A stretch of 64,000 bases of DNA from an uncultured Balneola sp. (GTDB lineage: Bacteria > Bacteroidota > Rhodothermia > Balneolales > Balneolaceae), in the NCBI GenBank assembly GCA_902529365.1, contig CABZWK010000001.1, forward strand, positions 186,001 to 250,000, in the 5' to 3' direction. Made by a program: the position numbers and the translations under genes. Below the pieces are notes generated by a model. The model did not search any database, was not told the origin of the DNA, and worked only from the letters and a program-made list of their open reading frames with translations. Positions within the stretch are counted from its first letter, which is position 1. Each line of letters starts with the position of its first letter. Below, in pieces: positions 17,322 through 24,070 of this stretch.

Positions 17322-18111
17322 ATGGTTTGTGTCTTCCCTCTTTTGTGAATTTTGAATATTTGATAAATTCTAAAATGTCAAGTCCTACCACATCAAAAGA
17401 ATAATACATTTCATCATGATTTAATGGGGTATAAATCAGTTCATCATAAGATTGATTCAGATCTAAATTATTCCAATCAATTGGCCCATAACTCATTGCT
17501 CTTTTTTTGAATCTTCGAATTAAAGGAGTAGCTTTATTTTCTACAATCACACCAATATTTACCTCGTCATTTAAAATTGGTTTGTAAATTACTTTACTAA
17601 AGTCATGAAGAACTTTACCAGCAAAAATCTTTGTTAACAACGGAAAAGTTTCTACAACTACACGAGGAGCTCGTTCCTGTAAAGGACTTCTATTATATAC
17701 AATAGTTTTTATGTTTTTTTTTCCTGATTCATTGATAAATTCATTAAGGACATAGGAACCTAGGATATATGAAAAAATATGTACTTTTTTATACTCTTCA
17801 AGCCGATATTCATCATATAATTTAGTAAACCTATCTATTGTTCCTTCATACGATCTTCTATCAATATAGTCTGGTATGTATAGATCATAACCTACATTCT
17901 CAAAATATTTTTTCTGGTGTCTTCTTCCTTTTTTAGAGTCTCCTATTCCTGGAAGAATGATTAATGCTTCTTTTTCTGAGTAAGAAATTTCACCTTTTTG
18001 AATAGCTATTACACTCCTCTTGCTTTTAGGAGATGTGTGAGAATCTAGCACATTTGAACTAATGCATCCTGATACAAAAATTAAAGGAAAAATAAGCTTA
18101 TATAGCTTCAT
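17287..18111 (-). CDS. lipoprotein with alpha/beta-hydrolase-like fold, catalytic serine apparently absent
   Basis: 274 residues with a lipoprotein signal (MKLYKLIFPLIFVSGC, lipobox VSGC, Cys16). The region ALIILPGIGDSKKG (49-62) resembles the first strand and oxyanion loop of alpha/beta hydrolases, and VHIFSYILGSYVL (110-122) matches the nucleophile elbow. The expected GxSxG reads S114-Y-I116-L-G118, so Ile replaces the nucleophile. A downstream HDEMYYS may correspond to the catalytic His region. It is therefore probably a non-catalytic binding protein, or uses S114 or S119 in an unusual way. It follows the four-TM transporter gene by 26 bp. I infer a periplasmic or outer-membrane partner of the lipid enzymes encoded upstream. 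Confidence 0.6.
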   Translation of the reverse strand: MKLYKLIFPLIFVSGCISSNVLDSHTSPKSKRSVIAIQKGEISYSEKEALIILPGIGDSKKGRRHQKKYFENVGYDLYIPDYIDRRSYEGTIDRFTKLYDEYRLEEYKKVHIFSYILGSYVLNEFINESGKKNIKTIVYNRSPLQERAPRVVVETFPLLTKIFAGKVLHDFSKVIYKPILNDEVNIGVIVENKATPLIRRFKKRAMSYGPIDWNNLDLNQSYDELIYTPLNHDEMYYSFDVVGLDILEFIKYSKFTKEGRHKPYEWDPFEKNPK

Positions 18112-18137
18112 AATGATAAAAGATGTTCATTTCAGAG

Positions 18138-18485
18138 TTATTTACCCATTAAATACATTCCACCTATCATTAATAACATGCCTACTAAATTAATTATTTT
18201 TATTGGTGTACCATAAGCTAATAATGCGATTAAAGCAGCCCATATAAAAGTAGTTGCATAAATTGGGTAGAGTACTGTTAAGGAACCTCCTTTTTTAAAT
18301 GCAGCCACAAATAATATCATTACTGTAATATAACATAATACACCACCAATAAGTTTTAGATTAGTTAGATAACTAAAAAGAGTACCGCTAGAACTTTCAG
18401 CACCAGCCTTATATAAGTATTGTCCTAATGCGCCAAACATTGCGGCGATGATGAAATAAATGACTGATACAATAGAAGTATTCAT
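18138..18485 (-). CDS. four-helix EamA/SMR-like small membrane transporter
   Basis: 115 residues with four hydrophobic helices (about 5-24, 42-62, 70-91 and 97-113). LGQYLYKAGA in helix 1 and LYPIYATTFIWAALIALLAYG in helices 3-4 follow the pattern of drug/metabolite-transporter half-proteins, including SMR and ArnE/ArnF-type lipid flippase subunits. It lacks the helix-1 membrane Glu of EmrE-type multidrug pumps at the usual place, which argues against drug export. Encoded 6 bp after the acyltransferase gene, it could move the lipid product or its precursor across the membrane; that is inference. Confidence 0.75.
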   Translation of the reverse strand: MNTSIVSVIYFIIAAMFGALGQYLYKAGAESSSGTLFSYLTNLKLIGGVLCYITVMILFVAAFKKGGSLTVLYPIYATTFIWAALIALLAYGTPIKIINLVGMLLMIGGMYLMGK

Positions 18486-18491
18486 AAATGG

Positions 18492-19148
18492 TTAATAGAA
18501 ATCAAACTGATTTCTATCCCTTTCATTTTTTTGCTTTAAATTTAAAATTTCTTTTTTCACTTCTTCTAAAGTGGTTTTAGTATCATTGGTTGTCGCAAAC
18601 AGTGGTGATCCAAATCTAACTTTACATATCAAAGGTACTATAAGAATTTTATTCTTAGGAAGAACTCTACCAAAACCATCTAAATAAACAGGTATAAAGG
18701 GTACCGATGGGTTTTCTTTCAATAATTTAGCAATCCCTTTTTTGAAGCTGGAAATGGTGCCTGGATTTCCTCTACTGCCTTCTGGGTACATGATTAGAGA
18801 TTTCCCTTCTTTTATTCTTTGATCTAATAATTCTAGATTAGAAAGATGTCCAGGCTTTGTTTTTTTGGTGATTAAAATAGCATTAAAAAATAATTTCATT
18901 AAAGTAACAGTGAACGGAGATTTTCCAAAATAGTCTCCAGAAGCCACTGCACATGTATTTTTGCGCTTATTAGATGGTAAAGCTGCCATTATAGACACTG
19001 TATCGAAATGACTGTTATGATTGGCCACAATTATAAATTGATTAGCATCTTTTAGAGGTTTAATGTTATGAAAACTAACTCCAATGATAAAGGTTAGCCA
19101 AGGCCTTACAAGAATGGTATAAATGAAGCTTACAAATATATTTTTCAT
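18492..19148 (-). CDS. 1-acyl-sn-glycerol-3-phosphate acyltransferase (PlsC-like)
   Basis: 218 residues, membrane-associated acyltransferase. Family blocks are clear: NHNSHFD (43-49, catalytic His44 and Asp49), PEGSRG (122-127, glycerophosphate binding), FKKGIAKLL (135-143) and FIPVYLDG (151-158). It transfers an acyl chain to lysophosphatidate or a similar acceptor. Its ATG immediately follows the stop codon of the CdsA-like gene. As a probable second PlsC in the genome, it would supply phosphatidate to the CdsA-like enzyme of the same operon. Confidence 0.9.
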   Translation of the reverse strand: MKNIFVSFIYTILVRPWLTFIIGVSFHNIKPLKDANQFIIVANHNSHFDTVSIMAALPSNKRKNTCAVASGDYFGKSPFTVTLMKLFFNAILITKKTKPGHLSNLELLDQRIKEGKSLIMYPEGSRGNPGTISSFKKGIAKLLKENPSVPFIPVYLDGFGRVLPKNKILIVPLICKVRFGSPLFATTNDTKTTLEEVKKEILNLKQKNERDRNQFDFY

Positions 19149-20093
19149 TTAGTTTTCAATAAAAAAGATAAGTAAATAGTAAAATGCTGGAGTTGTAAGT
19201 ACGATCGAATCTAACCTGTCCATTGCGCCTCCGTGCCCAGGAATTAGGTCATCTGTATCTTTAATTTTTAGATCTCTTTTGACAGCTGAAATAATCGAAT
19301 CTCCAATAAAACCAATTATGCCTAGAGATAAACCAACATAAAAACACTCAATATAATTTAAGGGTGTTAAAAAACTAAGTACAATCCCTAATAGACTTGA
19401 TGTAATTACTCCGCCAATAAATCCTGCCCATGTTTTATTGGGACTAATTTTGGGTAAAATTTTTCGTTTTCCAAGCAACTTTCCCCAGGTAAATTGAAAT
19501 ATATCATTAGAGGCAGTAATTATTATTAGAAATACAATTAACCCACCAGCGCCTACGGTAAACTCTGGTACATTTACATGAAACAATAAAACCATATGAC
19601 TCGGCATATATACCGTTAAGATCAGTATGGTTGGTATAATTGCCATAGATCTACCTATACGATTAGTTTCTCCTGTTAAAACAAGAATAATGGACACGCA
19701 TACAAACATGACCAATGGTATAAAGATTTGAAATAGGTAATAATAATTTTTGTATGCTAAATAAAATTGAATTGGTATAGCAAAATATGATGCAACCAAA
19801 ACAATTCTATCTGCAGTTCTCAATGGTATTATGGATAGCATTTCACGTAATGCAACAAATACCACGTATGCTAAAACTATTGTACCAATTATTGCTGGGG
19901 CCGTTGCGACAACAGTAATTCCAATGGCTATTTTCCACCAAGAATTAGTTCTCACAACTAACTCTGAAACGGAATCACTTTTATTCATAAGAGAAATGAA
20001 ACCAAATATAGATGAGCAGATAATAAGGACTCCAAATATAACACATAATATAAAGAGCAACTCAATTGGTATATAGTATCCAAAAATATCCAT
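19149..20093 (-). CDS. phosphatidate cytidylyltransferase (CdsA-like)
   Basis: 314 residues, polytopic with about eight membrane segments. The CDP-diglyceride synthase signature SAVKRDLKIKDTDD...PGHGGAMDRLDS sits near residues 269-296 and includes the conserved K, D and GHGGxxDRxDS. It would make CDP-diacylglycerol from phosphatidate and CTP. Its ATG shares one base with the stop of the upstream phosphatidyltransferase gene (TAATG), indicating coupling. In E. coli the similar pair ynbA-ynbB also joins a CDP-alcohol phosphatidyltransferase to a CdsA paralogue; YnbB is the closer comparison than housekeeping CdsA. Confidence 0.92.
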   Translation of the reverse strand: MDIFGYYIPIELLFILCVIFGVLIICSSIFGFISLMNKSDSVSELVVRTNSWWKIAIGITVVATAPAIIGTIVLAYVVFVALREMLSIIPLRTADRIVLVASYFAIPIQFYLAYKNYYYLFQIFIPLVMFVCVSIILVLTGETNRIGRSMAIIPTILILTVYMPSHMVLLFHVNVPEFTVGAGGLIVFLIIITASNDIFQFTWGKLLGKRKILPKISPNKTWAGFIGGVITSSLLGIVLSFLTPLNYIECFYVGLSLGIIGFIGDSIISAVKRDLKIKDTDDLIPGHGGAMDRLDSIVLTTPAFYYLLIFFIEN

Positions 20094-20686
20094 TATAAGG
20101 CTTTTTGCAATCGTATAATTGTACTCACAAGTACCAAAGCACTAGCAGCCCCAAAAATCCAATCACTATAATAAATTACATCTCTCCAAAAGAAAAATAC
20201 TAAACAGAAAATACCAATTACTAGGGCCCTATCGCTTTTCCCCATTGGACCATCATACCTTCTTTCTTTCCCTAATGCTTTACTTAAAATACCAGCAAAC
20301 TCATTAAGGATAGCCAGTACGCCAAACAATATTATTATAACTGGATTTATTCCGGGTAATATTACAAATGGAAAAATTATAGCCATATCAGAAATCACAT
20401 CTCCCATCTCATTTAATATTTCGCCAAGCTGACTCTGCATATTATATTGCCTTGCCATCATCCCATCCAATGCATTTAATGCCATTCTTAAAAACAGTCC
20501 AAAAGGAATAATTAAAATACTTTGATAATGTGTATGATATGTTAAAAACCCAAATCCCATTAAACAGGATAGAAAAATTGCACTTATAGTCAGTTGATTG
20601 GCGGTTACCCCCATCTTATAGAATGCATACAATATAGGTTGAAGTAATTTCTGAAATACTGGCTTTAACTTATATACAGAAAACAT
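20093..20686 (-). CDS. CDP-alcohol phosphatidyltransferase family protein, YnbA-like, with variant active-site motif
   Basis: 197 residues, membrane enzyme and first gene of the operon. The signature motif is recognisable but two acidic positions are changed: N71-x2-D74-G75-x2-A78-R79, then G88-x3-N92-x3-D96. The first and third Asp of the canonical D-DG-AR-G-D-D motif are both Asn. In the family these Asp residues bind metal and help deprotonate the acceptor alcohol. From memory, E. coli YnbA and relatives have a similar Asn pattern, so this is probably an established subfamily, not decay. The acceptor alcohol is unknown. Linked genes suggest a dedicated phospholipid different from phosphatidylglycerol. 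Confidence 0.82.
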   Translation of the reverse strand: MFSVYKLKPVFQKLLQPILYAFYKMGVTANQLTISAIFLSCLMGFGFLTYHTHYQSILIIPFGLFLRMALNALDGMMARQYNMQSQLGEILNEMGDVISDMAIIFPFVILPGINPVIIILFGVLAILNEFAGILSKALGKERRYDGPMGKSDRALVIGIFCLVFFFWRDVIYYSDWIFGAASALVLVSTIIRLQKAL

Positions 20687-20758
20687 TTCTACTTTCCATT
20701 AACTGACGATATAAAATCGTTTTGTTTTTAAATTTTAACTGAATTAAGAGTCTTATAT

Positions 20759-20797
20759 GACACTTTGTATTATATATAGTGTCTATGATATTTACAA
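20759..20797 (-). promoter_or_regulatory. candidate promoter and operator of the lipid operon
   Basis: On the minus strand TTGTAA (20792..20797) and TATAAT (20769..20774) are separated by exactly 17 bp. An inverted repeat, GACACT (20759..20764) and AGTGTC (20778..20783), brackets the -10 hexamer, where a repressor would block polymerase. The distance to the first ATG at 20686 is about 75 nt. Promoters in this phylum may differ from sigma70 consensus, so this is a candidate only. Confidence 0.5.
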
Positions 20798-20900
20798 AAA
20801 TAATCTTTTAACATATATTAAAATTACATGAATTTAGTTGCTAGTTTCCATGAAATATTTAATCCCATAACGTCTTTTTTTCTTTATGAAGACAAAAAGT

Positions 20901-20924
20901 ACGAGAGAGGGGACTCGAACCCCC
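20901..20924 (-). other. tRNA 3'-end fragment, probable attachment-site remnant
   Basis: The minus strand reads GGGGG-TTCGAGT-CCCC followed by TCTCTCGT. That is a T-arm with its invariant TTCGAGT loop plus the 3' half of an acceptor stem. No D-arm, anticodon arm or matching 5' acceptor strand (CGAGAGA) exists upstream, and no CCA follows, so it is not a functional tRNA gene. Such fragments typically mark one end of a DNA element integrated into a tRNA gene. Confidence 0.75.
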
Positions 20925-20975
20925 AAAATAATGAGTCATTAAAGGGTATTAAAGAGAGTTATGAACAAAAAATAG

Positions 20976-21017
20976 AGTTGGTGTTAAACCACTCATTTTT
21001 TTTATCTTTTAGATATG
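20976..21017. repeat. dispersed direct repeat, copy 2
   Basis: About 42 bp beginning AGTTGGTGTTAAACCACTCA and ending TCTTTTAGATATGG, the partner of 17201..17242 in the same orientation. It lies between the tRNA fragment and the TTTGTCCCCAC repeats. Confidence 0.7.
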
Positions 21018-21125
21018 GGGACAGACATTTTTAACCTTTTTTGTTTTAGAGTTTGTCCCCACACAACTTTAAAACACTATTATAAAGAGATATTTTAATA
21101 CTTTACCCCCACTTTTGTCTCCACA
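21016..21125. repeat. short repeats resembling recombinase arm sites
   Basis: Three same-direction copies: TTTGTCCCCACA (21052..21063), TTTACCCCCAC (21102..21112) and TTTGTCTCCACA (21114..21125). One inverted copy, TGGGGACAGACA, lies at 21016..21027. Clusters of 10-12-bp repeats beside a tRNA-derived core are typical of arm-type binding sites for tyrosine recombinases. No integrase gene remains nearby. Confidence 0.55.
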
Positions 21126-21140
21126 TTTAACTCCTTGTAA

Positions 21141-22520
21141 GTGAAAAAAAATCAAACTGATATAAAAACAAAATCCTTCTACATAGAGACGTATGGCTGC
21201 CAGATGAATTTTGCAGATTCTGAGATCGTGAATGCCATTTTGCTAGAAAAGGGAATGAATCCAGTTAGCGATGCTAAACTTGCTGATATTATTTTAGTGA
21301 ACACCTGTTCCATACGTGAAAACGCTGAAACAAAAGTATGGAACCGTTTAAAAGAGTTTAGAGGATTTAAAGCGCAAAATAAATCGCTCACGGTCGGAGT
21401 ATTAGGGTGTATGGCCGAACGAATTAAGGACCAGATTATCGAAGAAGAACAGTTGGTAGATATTGTGGTTGGCCCAGATGCTTACAGAGATATCCCCCGG
21501 CTTATCGAGGAAGTGGAAGACGGTCGAAAGGCGGTAAACGTATTACTTTCACTTGAAGAGACCTATGCCGATATAGCACCGATACGTACTACTGGGAATG
21601 GCGTTAGTGCTTTTGTTTCTATCATGCGTGGTTGCGATAATATGTGCTCATTTTGCGTCGTACCCTTTACTCGTGGTCGAGAACGAAGTAGGCCCTTAGA
21701 AAGTATACTGAACGAAATTCAACAACTTTCTGATCAAGGCTATAAAGAAGTAACGTTATTGGGTCAAAATGTAAACTCCTACAAAGACAGAAGTTATAGT
21801 TTTAGTACCCTGATGGACAAAGCCAGTCTAGTAGATCCTGAAATGAGGTTCCGATTCTCATCACCCCATCCAAAAGATTTCCCTGACGAGCTACTTCATC
21901 TCATAGCAGAAAAGCCAAACCTTTGCAATTATATTCATATCCCAGCCCAGGCAGGAAGCGACAGTATGTTAGAACGCATGCGCCGACCCTATACTCGTGA
22001 TCAGTATCTTCAGCTCATCGAAAAAATGAAAGGAATTATTCCCGGGCTCTCACTTTCTACCGATATTATTGCCGGCTTTTGTGGAGAAACCGAAGAAGAA
22101 CATCAGCAGACATTATCACTCATGCGAGAAGTTGAGTACGATCTAGCCTACATGTTTGCGTACTCAGAACGCGAGAGGACCTTGGCGTACAGAAAGTTTG
22201 AGGACGATGTCCCAGAAGAAGTAAAAAAACGTCGTTTATCCGAAATAATAAGTCAACAAATGTCCATACAACATAGACGCAACCATGATGAAATTGGACA
22301 GCGGCATGTGGTGTTGGTTGAGGGTACATCAAAACGTTCTGAGCAGCAAATGAGTGGTCGAACCGATACAAACAAAATAGCTGTCTTTGATCGTAAAGAA
22401 TTTGAAAAAGGCGACTATGTGGAAGTAGAAATCACCGAAGCTACTTCTGCCACACTCATTGCGAAACCCATAGCCAGGACCAGTCTCGGAGCGTATTATT
22501 CGGCCATCTTGGAGGCCTAA
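21141..22520 (+). CDS. miaB: tRNA-2-methylthio-N6-dimethylallyladenosine synthase MiaB
   Basis: 459 residues from a GTG start. This radical-SAM methylthiotransferase converts i6A37 to ms2i6A37 in tRNAs reading UNN codons. All six cluster cysteines are visible: C20, C56 and C90 for the auxiliary 4Fe-4S cluster in the UPF0004 domain, and C165, C169 and C172 (RGCDNMCSFC) for the radical-SAM cluster. A TRAM domain occupies roughly the last 65 residues. Sequence features separate it from RimO: GCQMN at the first cysteine and FSSPHPKDF in the core. The GTG directly abuts the recombination-scar region, so its native promoter may have been displaced. Confidence 0.96.
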   Translation: MKKNQTDIKTKSFYIETYGCQMNFADSEIVNAILLEKGMNPVSDAKLADIILVNTCSIRENAETKVWNRLKEFRGFKAQNKSLTVGVLGCMAERIKDQIIEEEQLVDIVVGPDAYRDIPRLIEEVEDGRKAVNVLLSLEETYADIAPIRTTGNGVSAFVSIMRGCDNMCSFCVVPFTRGRERSRPLESILNEIQQLSDQGYKEVTLLGQNVNSYKDRSYSFSTLMDKASLVDPEMRFRFSSPHPKDFPDELLHLIAEKPNLCNYIHIPAQAGSDSMLERMRRPYTRDQYLQLIEKMKGIIPGLSLSTDIIAGFCGETEEEHQQTLSLMREVEYDLAYMFAYSERERTLAYRKFEDDVPEEVKKRRLSEIISQQMSIQHRRNHDEIGQRHVVLVEGTSKRSEQQMSGRTDTNKIAVFDRKEFEKGDYVEVEITEATSATLIAKPIARTSLGAYYSAILEA

Positions 22521-22528
22521 ACGGAATT

Positions 22529-24070
22529 ATGCGTGCCAACCTGCATTTCACCAATTTCTTTCGGCTGATCAAATTACGGCCATTTTCCTTCAGTAAGAAT
22601 GCTTTTTTTCGAGTGGTCTTTTTATTTGTCACCACCTTAATAATCGGCTTTCAAAGCACCAGCAGTAGGGCTCAGGAACTAGGGCTTTGGGTATCCTATG
22701 AAGTGGGTAAGGTCCAATGGACTCCTAACAATCCTGACTCTAATCTTTCCATGCTGCACGTTTTAGGCATTGAAACGCTGATTTTTCCGCTTGAAATACT
22801 CTCAGAGGGTAATACACTATCTACCCTTGCAAATCAATGGGATGGAAATCTAGTGATCGATTATGGTGTTCAGTTTCTAGATGCCTACAATCTTGAGAGG
22901 CAGCAAGATTCGTTGCTCAATCACTACGCCTCCGGCATGATGCTGGCAAGACAACAGCCCTCAATAACTGGCCACCTTATGCATCGCTTTAGTCCTTTTC
23001 AAGATAGTCTATTTAGTCAACGTTGGGCGCGAATAACTAAAACTCTAAAACAATTCAACCCGGGTGAATTGTTTTATGTTGTGCCCGAATTTAAAGGTAA
23101 TACCTCTCCAAGTTTTACTGCTGATAGCACGATAAACCACTGGGTTTCAATGGACTATGTTTTTGATTCGCCGTTTAGGTGGGATAATCTAGAACAGTTA
23201 GAAAAAGCATTCCGATCTAATTCAGACGCACAAGTTATTTGGTTTACTTCAACTTGGCTGGATGAGGCTTTCTTAGCACATCCAAGCTTGGAACAAAGTT
23301 TTGTATTTTGGAATGACACAGGAGATTTTATGTTGGCAGAGCCAGCTGAAAAATTGGGCCAGGTGAGTACACATTGGAGCAAGCCCTTCATGGTGGTCCT
23401 TATTTTGTTCTTCTCAGGGTTATATCAACAATCTCAAGTCTATAGGCAAACGCCCACCCGATATTTCACAAATTATAGCTTTCTGATAGACGATATGCTG
23501 CGTTACTCTGAACGATACGCCCCTATTGGCTTACTATTATTTGTGATACGTGCAGGTATTGTAAGTCTGAGTTGTGTGATTTGGGGCCTGAGTAATGGGA
23601 CCGCTTTAGATTGGGCCTACCTGGGGCATTTTTTAGTGGGTCAAACAAAACTTATCCCGAACACCTTTTTATTTTGGGGACTATTAAGTTTTATACTACT
23701 CGCAACACAATTCGCTGAATTACTGATACTTCGAATTCCCAAAAGCGGCTTTCGAACGATGCGACAAATCTTCGTTGTATATAGTTGGAATATTCATCTA
23801 AACCTGATCTTGTTGCTACTTATTTTTATTGCCTTTGTAAACCAATTTTCAATAGTCTATGGGATAACCATTCTTTATTTGGTCATACTGACGTGGTGGA
23901 TTGGCTTTGTTCTTTCAGCGATTCAAGGTACTAAAGAAACCTTTAGAGGTGGGGAACGATATCTATTTTGGTCGCTCGGTATATATACACTACTTGTTGG
24001 TCTTAGCACATACACAATCAGCCAGTCCGAATCTGCTCAGGGAATAATGAGTATGTTTTTAGCTCTTTAA
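22529..24070 (+). CDS. membrane protein of unknown function with N-terminal extracytoplasmic domain
   Basis: 513 residues, starting 8 bp after miaB. A signal-type hydrophobic segment (about 26-44, then SSRAQE) is followed by about 240 residues of soluble, probably periplasmic sequence. The C-terminal half has six or so membrane helices (near 288-304, 340-362, 378-405, 425-447, 449-472 and 480-497). The domain order, an extracytoplasmic sensor-like part before a helical bundle, resembles Bacteroidota-specific membrane proteins such as DUF4271-containing ones, but I cannot confirm any family. Its stop overlaps the end of convergent anmK by 4 bp. Confidence 0.75.
   Translation: MRANLHFTNFFRLIKLRPFSFSKNAFFRVVFLFVTTLIIGFQSTSSRAQELGLWVSYEVGKVQWTPNNPDSNLSMLHVLGIETLIFPLEILSEGNTLSTLANQWDGNLVIDYGVQFLDAYNLERQQDSLLNHYASGMMLARQQPSITGHLMHRFSPFQDSLFSQRWARITKTLKQFNPGELFYVVPEFKGNTSPSFTADSTINHWVSMDYVFDSPFRWDNLEQLEKAFRSNSDAQVIWFTSTWLDEAFLAHPSLEQSFVFWNDTGDFMLAEPAEKLGQVSTHWSKPFMVVLILFFSGLYQQSQVYRQTPTRYFTNYSFLIDDMLRYSERYAPIGLLLFVIRAGIVSLSCVIWGLSNGTALDWAYLGHFLVGQTKLIPNTFLFWGLLSFILLATQFAELLILRIPKSGFRTMRQIFVVYSWNIHLNLILLLLIFIAFVNQFSIVYGITILYLVILTWWIGFVLSAIQGTKETFRGGERYLFWSLGIYTLLVGLSTYTISQSESAQGIMSMFLAL

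Larger units (their letters stand above)
20687..21140. other. AT-rich intergenic region holding the operon promoter and a recombination scar
   Basis: This is 454 bp between the divergent lipid operon and miaB, with no convincing gene. From left to right it contains a candidate sigma70-type promoter with an inverted repeat, a tRNA 3'-end fragment, the second copy of the 42-bp dispersed repeat, and a set of TTTGTCCCCAC-type repeats that end just before the miaB GTG. A short frame at 20828..21034 crosses these elements and looks noncoding. Confidence 0.7.

Noticed and set aside
20901-20924. A functional tRNA gene on the minus strand
   Set aside because: Only the T-arm and 3' acceptor strand are present; there is no anticodon arm, D-arm, or matching 5' strand within 100 nt.
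20828-21034. 68-codon plus-strand reading frame
   Set aside because: It crosses the tRNA fragment and the dispersed repeat, has no family resemblance, and lies in AT-rich DNA where chance frames are expected.
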